Made by a program: the position numbers and the translations under genes
Assembly: GCF_000943545.1 (NCBI RefSeq)
Contig: NZ_JTHP01000034.1
Span: forward strand, 1-63,104
Source of the DNA: Paenibacillus terrae
GTDB lineage: Bacteria > Bacillota > Bacilli > Paenibacillales > Paenibacillaceae
DNA: 63,104 nucleotides
Reading direction: 5' to 3'
Shown: positions 20,038 through 31,660 of the stretch, piece after piece
Layout: each line of letters begins with the position of its first letter
How positions within the stretch are numbered: the stretch's first letter is position 1
Notes under the pieces: generated by a model
What the model saw: the letters and a program-made list of their open reading frames with translations, nothing else
What the model was told of the DNA's origin: nothing
Database searches by the model: none

Positions 20038-20059
20038 GAAGGGTTCCAGGTGGCTTGAT

Positions 20060-20593
20060 ATGGAAAAAAGATGGTACGTCGTTCATACCTATTCAGGGTA
20101 TGAGAACAAAGTCAAAGCCAATTTGGAGAAACGCGTTGAGTCCATGGGCATGGAGGACAAGATTTTCCGCGTTCTTGTTCCAATGGAAGAAGAACTGGTA
20201 ACCAAGGACGGTAAGAAAAAGACCGTTATGCGTAAAGTTTACCCTGGTTATGTCTTGGTCGAAATGGTTCAAACTGATGACTCTTGGTATGTTGTGCGCA
20301 ACACACCAGGTGTTACGGGATTTGTAGGATCAACAGGCTCGGGTTCCAAACCGACAGCTTTGCTTCCAGAAGAAGTTGAACAGATTCTGAAGCATATGGG
20401 CATGGTAGAGCCGAAACCGAAGATCGAATTCGATGTTAAGGAATCCGTGCGAATTAAAGTTGGTCCTTTTGCGAATTTTGTGGGCTCCGTGGAAGAAATT
20501 TTGGTTGAGAAGAGCAAGCTTAAGGTTCACGTCAACATGTTTGGACGGGAAACCCCGCTTGAGTTGGATTATACTCAGGTGGAGAAAATATAG
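20060..20593 (+). CDS. nusG: NusG, transcription elongation factor
   Basis: 177 residues. NGN domain starting MEKRWYVVHTYSGYENKVK, the VLVEMVQTDDSWYVVRNTPGVTGFVG-type core (about 65-95), and a C-terminal KOW domain (about 125-177). Affects pausing, Rho action and transcription-translation coupling. I chose ATG 20060 with AGGTGG upstream; the frame is open back into secE but unrelated there. Confidence 0.95.
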   Translation: MEKRWYVVHTYSGYENKVKANLEKRVESMGMEDKIFRVLVPMEEELVTKDGKKKTVMRKVYPGYVLVEMVQTDDSWYVVRNTPGVTGFVGSTGSGSKPTALLPEEVEQILKHMGMVEPKPKIEFDVKESVRIKVGPFANFVGSVEEILVEKSKLKVHVNMFGRETPLELDYTQVEKI

Positions 20594-20666
20594 ATTTTTC
20601 TTACAGGTTTCTTGTGGGAGGATCATTAGGTCCGTCTACCACTATTGAGTCAAGGAGGTGTCATCC

Positions 20667-21092
20667 GTGGCAAAAAAGGTAATCAAAATGGTAAAACTGC
20701 AGATCCCTGCAGGTAAAGCTAATCCAGCGCCTCCAGTAGGTCCAGCTTTGGGTCAAGCAGGTGTCAACATCATGGCATTCTGTAAAGAGTTCAATGCTCG
20801 TACTGCTGATCAAGCAGGCCTGATCATCCCGGTTGAAATTTCGGTGTTTGAAGATCGTTCTTTTACGTTCATCACCAAAACTCCACCGGCTGCTGTGCTG
20901 TTGAAAGTTGCTGCTAAAATCGAAAAAGGTTCCGGTGAACCGAACAAAACGAAAGTTGCAACTGTAAATCGCGCTACCGTTCGTCAAATTGCTGAGCAAA
21001 AAATGCCTGATCTTAACGCAGCTTCCGTAGAATCGGCAATGCGTATGGTTGAAGGTACTGCTCGCAGCATGGGTATCACCATCGTAGACTAA
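20667..21092 (+). CDS. rplK: Ribosomal protein L11
   Basis: 141 residues. Proline-rich N-domain [19 protein letters not shown] binds thiostrepton-class drugs and the stringent factor RelA; the C-domain binds 23S rRNA helices 43-44. GTG 20667 is preceded by AAGGAGG (20652-20658); the GTG at 20658 overlaps that site. Confidence 0.96.
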   Translation: MAKKVIKMVKLQIPAGKANPAPPVGPALGQAGVNIMAFCKEFNARTADQAGLIIPVEISVFEDRSFTFITKTPPAAVLLKVAAKIEKGSGEPNKTKVATVNRATVRQIAEQKMPDLNAASVESAMRMVEGTARSMGITIVD

Positions 21093-21180
21093 TTTTTATT
21101 AGTCTTCGTGTGCCGGCAGTTTGACTGTCCGGCAAGTGTGGGAGGAATATCCGCTAATACCACATAAGGAGGAAAAGATT

Positions 21181-21873
21181 ATGGCTAAACATGGTAAGAA
21201 GTACTTGGAAGCCGCTAAGCTGATCGACAGCGAAGCGACTTATGAGCCTTTGGAAGCCGTTGAATTGGTGAAAAAAGGCGCAACTGCTAAATTTGACGAA
21301 ACTGTTGAAGCAGCAGTCCGTCTGGGCGTAGATTCCCGTAAACAAGACCAGGCTGTTCGTGGTGTTGTTGTCCTGCCGCATGGTACGGGTAAAACACAAC
21401 GTGTTCTGGTATTTGCAAAAGGTGACAAAGTGAAAGAAGCCGAAGCAGCTGGCGCTGATTTTGTTGGCGATCAAGATATGATCAACAAAATTCAACAAGG
21501 CTGGTTCGAATTCGACGTCTGCGTTGCGACGCCTGATATGATGAGTGAGGTTGGTAAACTGGGGCGTTTGCTCGGTGGTAAAGGCTTAATGCCAAACCCT
21601 AAAGCAGGCACAGTTACTTTCGACGTTGCCAAGGCTGTTCAAGAAATTAAAGCCGGTAAAATCGAATACCGTCTCGACAAAGCGGGTCAAATTCATGCGC
21701 CAATCGGCAAAGCTTCCTTCAGTGCTGAACAACTGAACGAGAATCTTAAAGCTTTGATCGAAGCCTTGAACCGTGCGAAGCCAGCGGCTGCTAAAGGTGT
21801 ATACCTGAAAAACATCGCTATTTCTTCGACTATGGGACCAAGTGCTCGTGTGAACGCATCTGTTTACAAATAA
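21181..21873 (+). CDS. rplA: Ribosomal protein L1
   Basis: 230 residues, L1 stalk protein. Start ATG 21181 after [24 protein letters not shown] is the family start. The [18 protein letters not shown] motif at about 125-142 is intact. Binds 23S rRNA and can repress its own mRNA in many bacteria. Confidence 0.96.
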   Translation: MAKHGKKYLEAAKLIDSEATYEPLEAVELVKKGATAKFDETVEAAVRLGVDSRKQDQAVRGVVVLPHGTGKTQRVLVFAKGDKVKEAEAAGADFVGDQDMINKIQQGWFEFDVCVATPDMMSEVGKLGRLLGGKGLMPNPKAGTVTFDVAKAVQEIKAGKIEYRLDKAGQIHAPIGKASFSAEQLNENLKALIEALNRAKPAAAKGVYLKNIAISSTMGPSARVNASVYK

Positions 21874-21881
21874 TATTTTGA

Positions 21882-21910
21882 TTGACACGTTCAATTGATT
21901 TTGTTATTCT
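21882..21910 (+). promoter_or_regulatory. Sigma-A promoter of rplJ-rplL
   Basis: -35 TTGACA (21882-21887), 17-bp spacer, -10 TATTCT (21905-21910). Confidence 0.8.
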
Positions 21911-21954
21911 GTAAAAGTTGTGAGTCCGTGTGACTGACCATTAAAGTTGAATAT

Positions 21955-22084
21955 GCTTACCGTAGACAGTAGGTGCCTTCGGGCTTAATTTCCTACCGAG
22001 GTGTTATGATAGAACGTTTCATGTGACGGGCTTGTCCCGTCCATGTAGATTTATCAAGCCTTCGTACTCTACGGAGGCTTTTTT
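21955..22084 (+). promoter_or_regulatory. L10 leader with attenuator terminator
   Basis: The conserved leader bases GCTTACCGTAGACAGTAGGTG and TTCCTACCGAGGTG (21955-22004) match the ribosomal protein L10 leader family: AGTAGG pairs with CCTAC around a small loop and a kink-turn-like bulge. It ends in a terminator at 22056-22084 (AAGCCTTCGTA, loop CTC, TACGGAGGCTT, T run). L10(L12)4 binding is expected to favour termination when L10 is in excess. A small hairpin GACGGG/CCCGTC sits at about 22025. Confidence 0.85.
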
Positions 22085-22165
22085 CATGCTCATGAAGATA
22101 GCTTTGGACGACCACCGGATAGGTTGGTCGAGCAGAGCGGATAAATTGATCAGGAGGTGTACAGT

Positions 22166-22669
22166 TTGGCAAATGCAAAAGTGATTCAAGCAAAACAAGA
22201 AGCTGTTGAAGTTGTAGCTGCAAAATTGCGCGAGAGCGTAACGACTGTGGTTGCTGACTATCGCGGTCTGAATGTTGCCCAAGTAACTGAGCTGCGTAAG
22301 CAGCTTCGCGAAGCCGGAATCGAATTTCAAGTGCTGAAAAACACGCTGCTCCGTCGTGCAACTGCGGCAGCAGAATTGACTGAACTGGACGCAGTATTGA
22401 CAGGTCCTACTGCAATCGCGTTCGGCAAAGATGATGCAGTGTCTGCAGCTAAAATCTTGAATGATTTCGCTAAGAAAAACACTGCGCTGGAACTGAAAGG
22501 TGCAGTTGTAGAAGGCCGTGTTATCGGTGTTGAGGAAATTAAAGCGCTGGCAGAACTGCCATCCCGCGAAGGTCTCCTTTCCATGCTCCTCAGCGTGCTT
22601 CAAGCTCCTATGCGCAACTTCGCGCTTGCAGTTAAAGCTGTTGCAGAAAAAGAAGAGCAAAGCGCATAA
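22166..22669 (+). CDS. rplJ: Ribosomal protein L10
   Basis: 167 residues, base of the L7/L12 stalk. [23 protein letters not shown] (about 27-50) and [21 protein letters not shown] (about 132-152) are family hallmarks. I chose TTG 22166 because AGGAGG (22152-22157) lies 8 bp upstream; a GTG at 22157 overlaps that site. Controlled by the leader above. Confidence 0.94.
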   Translation: MANAKVIQAKQEAVEVVAAKLRESVTTVVADYRGLNVAQVTELRKQLREAGIEFQVLKNTLLRRATAAAELTELDAVLTGPTAIAFGKDDAVSAAKILNDFAKKNTALELKGAVVEGRVIGVEEIKALAELPSREGLLSMLLSVLQAPMRNFALAVKAVAEKEEQSA

Positions 22670-22738
22670 GTTAAGGATTAAAGCTGCTGTATAGCAGATT
22701 GAAAACAAAAAAATAAGAATTTAAATGGAGGTTCAACC

Positions 22739-23104
22739 ATGAGTAAAGAGCAAATCTTGGAAGCAATTAAAGGTATGTCCGTATTGGAACTGAACGATCT
22801 CGTGAAAGCAATCGAAGAAGAATTCGGCGTAACTGCAGCAGCTCCAGTAGCTGTAGCAGGCGGCGCAGCAGGTGGCGCAGCAGAAGCTGAGCAATCCGAG
22901 TTCGACGTAATTTTGACAAGCGCTGGCGCTTCCAAAATCAACGTTATCAAAGCAGTTCGCGAAATCACAGGTCTTGGCCTGAAAGAAGCAAAAGAACTGG
23001 TTGACAACGCTCCAAAACCACTGAAAGAAAAAATCGCGAAAGAAGAAGCTGATTCCTTGAAAGCAAAATTGGAAGAAGCAGGCGCTTCCGTAGAAGTGAA
23101 ATAA
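22739..23104 (+). CDS. rplL: Ribosomal protein L7/L12
   Basis: 121 residues. N-terminal dimer domain, Ala/Gly-rich hinge (about 36-52), and C-terminal factor-binding domain with [20 protein letters not shown]. Recruits EF-G, EF-Tu and IF2 GTPases. Strong GGAGG site at about 22726. Confidence 0.97.
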   Translation: MSKEQILEAIKGMSVLELNDLVKAIEEEFGVTAAAPVAVAGGAAGGAAEAEQSEFDVILTSAGASKINVIKAVREITGLGLKEAKELVDNAPKPLKEKIAKEEADSLKAKLEEAGASVEVK

Positions 23105-23134
23105 TTGACTGCTATTTAGCAGACAATGCACTAA

Positions 23135-23170
23135 AACAAACCCCTTGAGGTGATCTTCAAGGGGTTTGTT
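23135..23170 (+). terminator. Terminator after rplL
   Basis: ACAAACCCCTTGA pairs with TTCAAGGGGTTTGT. A 13-bp stem without a long T run; the left side is A-rich. Confidence 0.75.
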
Positions 23171-23251
23171 GCTGTAAATCGGCAGTACAAGCATGTCTGA
23201 AACGTAATAGTGAAGGCTATGATGGTATTACAACCAAGGAGGTGGTCATGA

Positions 23252-23866
23252 ATGTCTGATCATTATTACTCCAAACGGCCAGAGACGGCGCACGAACGGC
23301 GGAGCCTGGAAACAGTGCTGCGGGGGCGGACATACCGTTTTGCCAGCGATTCAGGCGTTTTCTCGAAGCAGGGAATTGATTACGGTAGCCGTGTGTTGAT
23401 TGAGGCGATGCAGCTTCCTGCGCAGGCTTCAGTGCTGGATGTAGGGTGTGGCTATGGACCGATTGGTTTGACGGCAGCTACGCTTGTACCGCATGGTCAC
23501 GTTACAATGGTGGATATTAACGAGCGAGCCGTTCAACTGGCAATAGAGAATGCGGAACGGAATGGGATTACCAATGTGACCATAAAGCAAAGCGATCTGT
23601 TTGAGCAAGTGAAAGATGATCGTTTTGACGTGATTCTAACGAATCCACCTATACGTGCGGGTAAGGAAACGGTGCATACCATTTTCGAGCTTGCCTATGA
23701 ACATTTAAATGAAGGTGGAACTTTGTGGGTGGTTATACAGAAAAAGCAGGGTGCCCCTTCGGCAAGCACTAAAATCGAGAGCCTTTTCGGACGTGTGGAG
23801 GAAGTTACGAAGGATAAAGGTTATCGTATTTTGAAGGCGAAAAAAAGTTTTAGAAAAATGCAATAG
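23252..23866 (+). CDS. RsmC-like class I SAM methyltransferase (YbxB family)
   Basis: 204 residues. SAM-binding motif I LDVGCGYGPIG (about 63-73) and motif IV LTNPPIRAG (about 129-137), typical of guanine-N2 methyltransferases such as RsmC (16S rRNA G1207). The substrate is inferred only. Strong AAGGAGGTGG site. Same location as B. subtilis ybxB, between rplL and rpoB. Confidence 0.85.
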   Translation: MSDHYYSKRPETAHERRSLETVLRGRTYRFASDSGVFSKQGIDYGSRVLIEAMQLPAQASVLDVGCGYGPIGLTAATLVPHGHVTMVDINERAVQLAIENAERNGITNVTIKQSDLFEQVKDDRFDVILTNPPIRAGKETVHTIFELAYEHLNEGGTLWVVIQKKQGAPSASTKIESLFGRVEEVTKDKGYRILKAKKSFRKMQ

Positions 23867-23871
23867 GACCA

Positions 23872-23900
23872 TTGACTTGAGTCCTGGTCTGTGATATTAT
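23872..23900 (+). promoter_or_regulatory. Sigma-A promoter of rpoB
   Basis: -35 TTGACT (23872-23877), 17-bp spacer, -10 TATTAT (23895-23900), six bp after the ybxB-type gene ends. Confidence 0.7.
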
Positions 23901-23907
23901 TATAAAA

Positions 23908-24208
23908 TGTCAGTATTAGGATGCCCTCCATGGCTTTAGTTTGTTGAAATGTCAATAGATTTATGCGTAGAAGGGTATAGTATTTATACCTATTACGTAT
24001 AATACAATCATTTTGGGCAAATCTACAAGTGATGAAGATCTTCCGGTAAGAGGATTCTGCAGATACGTCGCTCTTTTTTCGAATGCATTCGAGTAAGGGC
24101 TTTTCTGTATTTGTGGATTGAATCTTCTGTCTGTGTCTTATTATAAGGTCACAAACAAAGGTTCGCAATGAATTTTTAAAGTGAGTAGACATGAGGGGTG
24201 AGTTTAAG
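23908..24208 (+). other. 300-nt leader of rpoB with palindromes
   Basis: No gene. It has several short dyads: GGTATA/TATACC near 23974-23990, the palindrome GAAGATCTTC near 24034-24043, ATCTTC/GAGGAT just after it, and a perfect 14-base palindrome TCGAATGCATTCGA at 24079-24092 preceded by six T. None makes a convincing intrinsic terminator. Could carry autoregulation of rpoBC; not shown by the sequence. Confidence 0.4.
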
Positions 24209-27200
24209 TTGGCAGGACATCTTGTTCAATATGGTCGACGCACTCGGCGCAGTTATGCACGTATTAACGAGGTACTCGAGGTTCCGAACCTGATTGAGAT
24301 CCAGCAAAAATCCTATGATTGGTTTTTGGAGGAAGGATTGCGGGAAATGTTTCGGGATATTTCGCCAATTCAGGATTTCACAGGAAATCTGATTTTGGAG
24401 TTTATCGATTATTCTCTCGGAGAACCCAAATATACCGTTGACGACGCAAAGGAACGCGACGTAACGTATGCAGCACCGCTTCGGGTAAAAGTCCGGCTTA
24501 TTAATAAAGAGACCGGGGAAGTGAAAGAGCAGGAAGTATTCATGGGAGACTTCCCGCTGATGACTGATACGGGTACGTTTATTATTAACGGTGCGGAACG
24601 GGTTATTGTCAGCCAGTTGGTTCGCTCTCCCAGCGTCTATTTCAGCACAAAAGTCGACAAGAATGCGAAAACAACATACACCGCAACGGTAATTCCTAAC
24701 CGGGGGGCTTGGCTCGAACTGGAGATGGATGCGAAGGACATTATCTATGTCCGGATTGACCGTACCCGTAAAATTCCGGTTACGGTGTTGCTGCGTGCGC
24801 TTGGCTTTGGCACTGATGCTGAGATTCTGGATTTGCTCGGCAATGACGAATATATCCGTAATACTCTTGATAAAGACAACACGGACTCTACGGAAAAAGC
24901 GCTGATTGAGATTTATGAGCGTCTTCGTCCGGGTGAGCCACCTACACTGGATAATGCAAAGAGCTTGCTCGTTGCACGCTTCTTTGATCCAAAACGTTAT
25001 GATCTGGCCAACGTAGGCCGTTACAAAATCAATAAAAAGCTTCACATCAAAAACCGTCTGTTTAATCAACGACTTGCTGAGACTTTGATTGATACGACAA
25101 CCGGTGAAATCATCGCTGAAGCAGGACAAATGGTGGATCGCCGCCTGTTGGACGAGATTTTGGCCCAGCTTGAGGAATCGGTAGGACACCGTACGTATCA
25201 TGTTGCTACTGGCGTGCTGGAAAGCAACGATATTCCTCTTCAAACGATCGATATATTCTCGCCGATTGAGGATGGTAAAGTTGTAAAGCTGATTGCCAAC
25301 GGAAATATTGATAAATCGGTTAAAAATATTACGCCTGCCGATATTATTTCCTCCATCAGTTATTTTATTAACTTACTTCACGGAATCGGAAGCACGGACG
25401 ATATTGACCATTTGGGCAACCGTCGTTTGCGCTCTGTCGGTGAATTGCTCCAGAACCAGTTCCGTATCGGTTTATCCCGTATGGAACGCGTGGTGCGCGA
25501 AAGAATGTCGATTCAGGATGCTAATGTGATTACGCCACAGGCACTGATTAACATACGTCCGGTAATTGCTTCGATCAAGGAGTTCTTTGGTAGCTCCCAG
25601 CTGTCCCAGTTTATGGATCAGACGAATCCACTTGCTGAATTGACACACAAACGCCGTTTGTCCGCACTCGGACCCGGCGGTTTGACACGTGAACGCGCAG
25701 GCATGGAAGTACGTGACGTCCATCCGAGTCACTACGGTCGTATGTGTCCTATCGAGACACCAGAGGGACCAAACATTGGTTTGATCAACTCCTTGTCTAC
25801 CTTCGCACGTATCAACGAGTACGGATTTATCGAAGCTCCTTATCGTTGGGTAGATCCGAAAACCGGAAAAGTTACAGACCAAATTGATTACCTGACGGCT
25901 GATGAAGAAGATAACTACATCGTAGCCCAGGCAAATGAGGAACTGACAGAGGACAGCACTTTTAAGGAAGAAGTTGTCATTGTCCGTTACAACAAGCAGT
26001 CTGATAACATCATTCCAATGGCAAGTAGCCGTGTTGACTATATGGACGTTTCGCCTAAGCAGGTCGTGTCAGTGGCAACTGCACTGATTCCGTTCTTGGA
26101 GAACGATGACTCGAACCGTGCGTTGATGGGTTCCAATATGCAACGGCAGGCCGTTCCTTTGTTGATTCCGAAGTCTCCTTTGGTCGGAACAGGAATGGAG
26201 CATAAGGCTGCGAAAGATTCCGGGGTATGTATTGTATCCAAATACGACGGTGTAATCGAACGTTCTTCAGCTAACGAAATTTGGCTGCGTCGCATCGAAA
26301 CAGTAGATGGTTCTGAAGTGAAGGGCGACATAATTAAGTATAAATTACACAAATTTATGCGTTCAAACCAAGGAACATGCATTAACCAACGTCCAATCGT
26401 CAATAGAGGCGATGTGGTGAAAGCTGGCGATATTCTCGCAGATGGTCCTTCCACAGAGATGGGCGAGCTGGCATTGGGACGTAACGTTGTCGTTGCCTTC
26501 ATGACTTGGGAAGGTTACAACTACGAGGATGCGATCCTGCTGAGTGAGAAGCTGGTAAAGGAAGACGTATACACCTCCATCCATATTGAGGAATACGAAT
26601 CCGAAGCCCGCGACACGAAGCTTGGACCGGAAGAAATCACCCGTGATATTCCGAATGTCGGTGAAGAAGCGCTCCGTAATCTGGATGAGCGTGGAATTAT
26701 CCGCATTGGTGCCGAAATCGGCGCAGGTGACATTCTCGTTGGTAAAGTAACACCTAAGGGTGTAACGGAGCTGACAGCCGAAGAGCGCCTCTTGCATGCG
26801 ATCTTTGGTGAGAAGGCACGCGAGGTTCGCGACACTTCTTTGAGAGTTCCTCACGGAACAGACGGGATTGTTGTGGACGTAAAAGTATTTACACGTGAGA
26901 ATGGCGACGAACTGCCACCAGGCGTAAACCAACTGGTTCGTGTATATATTGCTCAAAAACGTAAAATCTCCGAAGGCGATAAAATGGCCGGACGTCACGG
27001 TAACAAGGGTGTCGTTGCCCGTATTTTGCCTGAAGAAGATATGCCGTTCCTTCCGGACGGTACACCAGTACAAGTCGTTCTGAATCCGCTGGGTGTACCT
27101 TCACGGATGAACATCGGACAGGTGCTTGAAATTCATCTGGGTATGGCTGCAATGCGTCTTGGTATTCATGTAGCAACGCCTGTATTCGATGGTGCCAAGG

Positions 27201-27754
27201 AGTATGACGTGTTCGATACGATGGAAGAGGCAGGCATGCAGCGCAATGGTAAGACGGTGTTGTATGACGGACGTACCGGTGATCGTTTTGAACGTGAAGT
27301 TACTGTCGGTGTCATGCACATGATCAAACTGGCGCACATGGTTGACGATAAAATCCATGCTCGTTCTACAGGTCCTTACTCTCTCGTTACGCAACAGCCG
27401 TTGGGTGGTAAAGCTCAATTCGGTGGTCAGCGCTTCGGGGAGATGGAAGTATGGGCACTGGAAGCCTACGGCGCGGCTTACACGCTTCAGGAAATTTTGA
27501 CTGTCAAATCCGATGATGTGGTTGGACGTGTTAAAACATACGAATCCATCGTCAAAGGTGAAAATGTACCTGAACCGGGTGTGCCTGAATCATTCAAGGT
27601 CTTGATCAAAGAGCTGCAAAGCTTGGGTATGGACGTGAAGATTCTGTCCGGAGACGAACAAGAGATCGAAATGAGAGAGCTTGATGATGAAGATGATACA
27701 ACCAGCGACAAGCTGAGTTTGAATCTGGAAGGCTCTGAGGTTGGCGTAGAGTAG
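24209..27754 (+). CDS. rpoB: RNA polymerase beta subunit
   Basis: 1181 residues. All beta-subunit conserved blocks are in order. The rifampicin region (about 461-490) reads with the wild-type residues of [20 protein letters not shown], so no sign of resistance mutation. ATP/Mg-side motifs NYEDAI and [12 protein letters not shown] are intact. I chose TTG 24209: GAGGGGTGA stands upstream, and B. subtilis RpoB starts with the same LxGxLVQYGR stretch; the ATG at 24191 has no binding site. Acidic C-terminal tail is variable. Confidence 0.97.
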   Translation: MAGHLVQYGRRTRRSYARINEVLEVPNLIEIQQKSYDWFLEEGLREMFRDISPIQDFTGNLILEFIDYSLGEPKYTVDDAKERDVTYAAPLRVKVRLINKETGEVKEQEVFMGDFPLMTDTGTFIINGAERVIVSQLVRSPSVYFSTKVDKNAKTTYTATVIPNRGAWLELEMDAKDIIYVRIDRTRKIPVTVLLRALGFGTDAEILDLLGNDEYIRNTLDKDNTDSTEKALIEIYERLRPGEPPTLDNAKSLLVARFFDPKRYDLANVGRYKINKKLHIKNRLFNQRLAETLIDTTTGEIIAEAGQMVDRRLLDEILAQLEESVGHRTYHVATGVLESNDIPLQTIDIFSPIEDGKVVKLIANGNIDKSVKNITPADIISSISYFINLLHGIGSTDDIDHLGNRRLRSVGELLQNQFRIGLSRMERVVRERMSIQDANVITPQALINIRPVIASIKEFFGSSQLSQFMDQTNPLAELTHKRRLSALGPGGLTRERAGMEVRDVHPSHYGRMCPIETPEGPNIGLINSLSTFARINEYGFIEAPYRWVDPKTGKVTDQIDYLTADEEDNYIVAQANEELTEDSTFKEEVVIVRYNKQSDNIIPMASSRVDYMDVSPKQVVSVATALIPFLENDDSNRALMGSNMQRQAVPLLIPKSPLVGTGMEHKAAKDSGVCIVSKYDGVIERSSANEIWLRRIETVDGSEVKGDIIKYKLHKFMRSNQGTCINQRPIVNRGDVVKAGDILADGPSTEMGELALGRNVVVAFMTWEGYNYEDAILLSEKLVKEDVYTSIHIEEYESEARDTKLGPEEITRDIPNVGEEALRNLDERGIIRIGAEIGAGDILVGKVTPKGVTELTAEERLLHAIFGEKAREVRDTSLRVPHGTDGIVVDVKVFTRENGDELPPGVNQLVRVYIAQKRKISEGDKMAGRHGNKGVVARILPEEDMPFLPDGTPVQVVLNPLGVPSRMNIGQVLEIHLGMAAMRLGIHVATPVFDGAKEYDVFDTMEEAGMQRNGKTVLYDGRTGDRFEREVTVGVMHMIKLAHMVDDKIHARSTGPYSLVTQQPLGGKAQFGGQRFGEMEVWALEAYGAAYTLQEILTVKSDDVVGRVKTYESIVKGENVPEPGVPESFKVLIKELQSLGMDVKILSGDEQEIEMRELDDEDDTTSDKLSLNLEGSEVGVE

Positions 27755-27795
27755 TCTGTCTGCTGACTGAATCATATCAGCTTTGTTATATGCCT

Positions 27796-27860
27796 CGATC
27801 CATTTTCTACAGGATGGATCGGGCTTCTTGATACCGCCCGGTGCTGCCGGGCGGTATCAA
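27796..27860 (+). other. Two hairpins in the rpoB-rpoC gap
   Basis: Hairpin 1: CGATCCAT (27796-27803) with ATGGATCG (27814-27821). Hairpin 2: TTGATACCGCCCGG (27828-27841), loop TGCTG, CCGGGCGGTATCAA (27847-27860), a perfect 14-bp stem. Neither has a following T run, so transcription should continue into rpoC. They are candidates for RNA processing or stability elements. Confidence 0.7.
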
Positions 27861-27898
27861 ACCTAAAAACTCAGGATTTGGTTAAGGAGGGTTGCTCC

Positions 27899-30800
27899 TT
27901 GTTGGACGTTAACAATTTCGAATATATGAAAATCGGGCTTGCTTCCCCCGAAAAGATTCGTTCTTGGTCCCGCGGAGAAGTCAAAAAACCGGAGACGATT
28001 AACTATCGTACGCTTAAACCGGAAAAAGAAGGACTATTTTGCGAGAAAATTTTCGGACCTACGAAAGACTGGGAATGTCATTGCGGTAAGTACAAGCGCG
28101 TGCGCTATAAAGGTGTTGTCTGTGACCGTTGTGGTGTAGAGGTTACCCGCGCTAAGGTTCGTCGTGAGCGTATGGGTCACATCGAGCTGGCTGCCCCTGT
28201 ATCGCATATTTGGTACTTTAAAGGCATTCCGAGCCGTATGGGTCTTGCTCTTGATATGTCTCCAAGATCTCTGGAAGAGATCATTTACTTCGCATCTTAT
28301 GTTGTAACTGATCCAGGAGATACGCCATTGGAGAAAAAGCAACTCCTGTCCGAGAAAGAATACCGCAGCTACCGTGAAAAGTACGGCTACGGATTCCAGG
28401 CAGGTATGGGTGCTGAAGCGGTTAAGAAGCTCCTTCAAGATTTGGATATAGACAAAGAACTGGAATTCCTGAAAGAAGAGCTGCGTACAGCTCAAGGACA
28501 ACGCCGCAACCGTGCGATCAAGCGTCTTGAAGTGATTGAGGCGTTCCGTAACTCCGGCAACCAGCCGGACTGGATGATCATGGACGTGCTGCCTGTTATT
28601 CCTCCGGAGCTTCGTCCGATGGTACAGCTGGATGGTGGACGTTTTGCTACCTCTGACCTGAATGACTTGTACCGCCGTGTTATTAACCGTAACAACCGTC
28701 TGAAACGCCTGCTAGATCTGGGTGCTCCGGATATTATCGTACAAAATGAAAAACGGATGCTGCAGGAAGCTGTTGACGCCCTGATCGATAATGGTCGTCG
28801 TGGCCGCCCTGTTACAGGTCCGGGTAACCGTCCTTTGAAATCCCTCAGCCATATGCTGAAAGGTAAACAAGGACGCTTCCGTCAAAACTTGCTCGGAAAA
28901 CGTGTTGACTACTCCGGTCGTTCCGTTATCGTTGTAGGTCCGTACTTGAAAATGTACCAATGCGGTTTGCCGAAAGAAATGGCATTGGAACTGTTCAAAC
29001 CTTTTGTTATGAAAGAACTTGTGAACAAAGGTCTTGCACACAACATTAAGAGCGCGAAACGTAAAGTAGAGCGCGTGAGCGCAGAAGTATGGGATGTGCT
29101 CGAAGAAGTAATCAGGGAGCATCCGGTTCTTCTGAACCGTGCCCCTACGCTGCATAGACTCGGTATTCAGGCGTTTGAACCGATTTTGGTTGAAGGTCGT
29201 GCAATCCGTTTGCATCCGCTCGTATGTACGGCATATAATGCCGACTTTGACGGTGACCAAATGGCGGTTCACGTTCCATTGTCTGCGGAAGCCCAAGCAG
29301 AAGCTCGTTTGCTCATGCTGGCATCCGGTAACATTTTGAATCCGAAAGACGGCAAACCTGTTGTTACTCCTTCCCAGGATATGGTCCTTGGTTCTTTCTA
29401 TCTGACTATGGATAACAAAGAAGAAGAAGGCAGCAACATGATCCTTCGCAATATGAACGAGGCTATATCGGCTTACCAGCGCGGTACAGCGGGTCTTCAT
29501 GCTCGTGTAGCTATTCCGGTTAAAGCTTTGAATAAAACGAGCTTTACGGAAAAACAACAGGATGCAATGCTGATCACCACGGTTGGTAAAATTATCTTTA
29601 ATGAAATTTTCCCGGCCAGCTTCCCGTACATCAATGATGCTACCCGTGCCAACCTGCTTTATGGTACTGCTGAGGAGTTCTTTGTTTACGAAAAGGGTGT
29701 AAACCTTACAGAAGCGATTCAAAATGCTCCGCAAGCTAACGGGGTAGGTAAGGATTACCTTGGTAACATTATTGCCCGTTGCTTTGAAACTTACCATACA
29801 ACAGAAACAGCTGTGATTTTGGATAAAATCAAACAGCTTGGCTTTACGTATTCTACTCGTTCAGGTGTAACTGTTGCTGTATCGGACGTTATCGTGCCGG
29901 TGGAAAAACAAGGAATTCTTAAAGGTTCTGAGGACAAAGCGCAAGTCGTAACGAATCAATACCGTCGTGGTTTGATTACGAACGAGGAACGCTATGACCG
30001 GATTATTGATATTTGGTCCAAAGCGAAAGATGATATTACCGAAGTGCTGATGAAGTCCATGGATCGCTACAACTCCATCATGATGATGGTAGACTCCAAA
30101 GCGCGGGGTAACAAATCACAGATTACCCAGCTCGGCGGTATGCGTGGTCTGATGGCGAATCCATCCGGTCGTATTATCGAGCTCCCAATTAAATCGAACT
30201 TCCGTGAAGGTTTGACAGTACTCGAGTACTTCATCTCCACTCACGGAGCGCGTAAAGGTTTGGCGGATACAGCGCTTCGTACGGCTGACTCAGGTTACCT
30301 GACTCGTCGTCTTGTCGATGTGGCGCAGGATGTTATCGTGCGTGAAGAAGATTGCGGAACGGACAAAGGCTTTACAGTAAGCCGTATTCAGGACGGTAAA
30401 GAAGTTATTGAGGATCTGTATGACCGTCTGGAAGGTCGCTATTGCTTTGAAACGGTACGTCATCCGGAGACTGGCGAGATTTTGGCTGGCCGTAACGAAT
30501 TGATCGATTCCGACAAAGCGGAAGCAATTGTTAAAGCTGGTGTACAAAAGCTTCAAATTCGTTCAGTACTGAGCTGTCGTGCCAAACATGGCGTCTGCAA
30601 GAAATGCTACGGTCGCAATCTGGCTACTGGCAAACACGTTGAGATTGGTGAAGCAGTTGGTATTATCGCGGCACAATCCATCGGTGAACCAGGAACCCAG
30701 CTTACAATGCGTACATTCCACACAGGCGGTGTAGCGGGCGACGATATTACACAAGGTTTGCCGCGTATTCAGGAGCTTTTCGAAGCACGTAATCCTAAAG

Positions 30801-31513
30801 GTCAGGCAACCATCAGTGAAATTGACGGTACAGTTAAAGAAATTCGTGAAGGTAAAGATCGCCGTGAGATCGATATTCAGGGTGAAGCTGAAACGAAAAC
30901 TTATTCGGTTACGTATGGTTCTCGTCTGCGCGTAAGCGAAGGCATGACTGTTGAAGCCGGGGATGAACTGACAGACGGTTCAATCGACCCTAAAGAAATG
31001 CTGCGCATTAAAGGTATTCGCGGGGTACAGAACTATATCCTTCAGGAAGTTCAACGCGTATATCGGAATCAGGGCGTAGAAATCAATGATAAGCACGTGG
31101 AAGTTATGATTCGTCAAATGTTGCGTAAAATCCGTATCCTTGATGCGGGGAATACCACGCTGCTTCCAGGCTCCTTTGTTGATGTGCACGAGTATGAAAA
31201 TGCGAACAAGACAGCAATTCTCAGTGGCCAAGAGCCAGCGGTAGCCAAACCGGTTCTGCTTGGTATCACCAAGGCATCTCTGGAAACTGACTCCTTCTTG
31301 TCAGCAGCTTCCTTCCAAGAGACCACTCGCGTGCTGACCGATGCGGCTATAAAAGGCAAAGTCGATCAGTTGCTTGGTCTGAAGGAGAACGTTATTATTG
31401 GTAAGTTGATCCCTGCGGGTACAGGTATGAACCGTTACCGCAGTGTGAAATTTGCCCAACCGGAAGGGGAGCAATCCTCTTCCGAAGAACTCGAACCGAT
31501 TTCGGCCGAGTAA
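27899..31513 (+). CDS. rpoC: RNA polymerase beta' subunit
   Basis: 1204 residues. N-terminal zinc ribbon (CHCGKYKR...CDRCG), the catalytic Mg-binding NADFDGDQ (Asp449, Asp451, Asp453), trigger-loop region [13 protein letters not shown] (about 925-940) and second zinc site [13 protein letters not shown]. Of the tandem TTG codons at 27899 and 27902 I take the first as start, giving [10 protein letters not shown] as in B. subtilis; AAGGAGGG (27884-27891) fits. Follows rpoB after 144 bp with two hairpins. Confidence 0.97.
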   Translation: MLDVNNFEYMKIGLASPEKIRSWSRGEVKKPETINYRTLKPEKEGLFCEKIFGPTKDWECHCGKYKRVRYKGVVCDRCGVEVTRAKVRRERMGHIELAAPVSHIWYFKGIPSRMGLALDMSPRSLEEIIYFASYVVTDPGDTPLEKKQLLSEKEYRSYREKYGYGFQAGMGAEAVKKLLQDLDIDKELEFLKEELRTAQGQRRNRAIKRLEVIEAFRNSGNQPDWMIMDVLPVIPPELRPMVQLDGGRFATSDLNDLYRRVINRNNRLKRLLDLGAPDIIVQNEKRMLQEAVDALIDNGRRGRPVTGPGNRPLKSLSHMLKGKQGRFRQNLLGKRVDYSGRSVIVVGPYLKMYQCGLPKEMALELFKPFVMKELVNKGLAHNIKSAKRKVERVSAEVWDVLEEVIREHPVLLNRAPTLHRLGIQAFEPILVEGRAIRLHPLVCTAYNADFDGDQMAVHVPLSAEAQAEARLLMLASGNILNPKDGKPVVTPSQDMVLGSFYLTMDNKEEEGSNMILRNMNEAISAYQRGTAGLHARVAIPVKALNKTSFTEKQQDAMLITTVGKIIFNEIFPASFPYINDATRANLLYGTAEEFFVYEKGVNLTEAIQNAPQANGVGKDYLGNIIARCFETYHTTETAVILDKIKQLGFTYSTRSGVTVAVSDVIVPVEKQGILKGSEDKAQVVTNQYRRGLITNEERYDRIIDIWSKAKDDITEVLMKSMDRYNSIMMMVDSKARGNKSQITQLGGMRGLMANPSGRIIELPIKSNFREGLTVLEYFISTHGARKGLADTALRTADSGYLTRRLVDVAQDVIVREEDCGTDKGFTVSRIQDGKEVIEDLYDRLEGRYCFETVRHPETGEILAGRNELIDSDKAEAIVKAGVQKLQIRSVLSCRAKHGVCKKCYGRNLATGKHVEIGEAVGIIAAQSIGEPGTQLTMRTFHTGGVAGDDITQGLPRIQELFEARNPKGQATISEIDGTVKEIREGKDRREIDIQGEAETKTYSVTYGSRLRVSEGMTVEAGDELTDGSIDPKEMLRIKGIRGVQNYILQEVQRVYRNQGVEINDKHVEVMIRQMLRKIRILDAGNTTLLPGSFVDVHEYENANKTAILSGQEPAVAKPVLLGITKASLETDSFLSAASFQETTRVLTDAAIKGKVDQLLGLKENVIIGKLIPAGTGMNRYRSVKFAQPEGEQSSSEELEPISAE

Positions 31514-31540
31514 TATAACATTAACAAATGGCATGATGGG

Positions 31541-31609
31541 CCCGGAACATTCGTTCTCTGATGGAGCTTTTAGATTATGCTCTATCAGACGGTGTTCCGG
31601 CGCTTTTTT
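31541..31609 (+). terminator. Terminator after rpoC
   Basis: Long hairpin: CCGGAACA with TGTTCCGG, and inner TCTGATGGAGC with GCTCTATCAGA, followed by GCGC and six T. Confidence 0.85.
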
Positions 31610-31660
31610 CTCGAAATGAAATATATTGCTTTGTTAAGTAGACTATAGTCGATAATTTTC

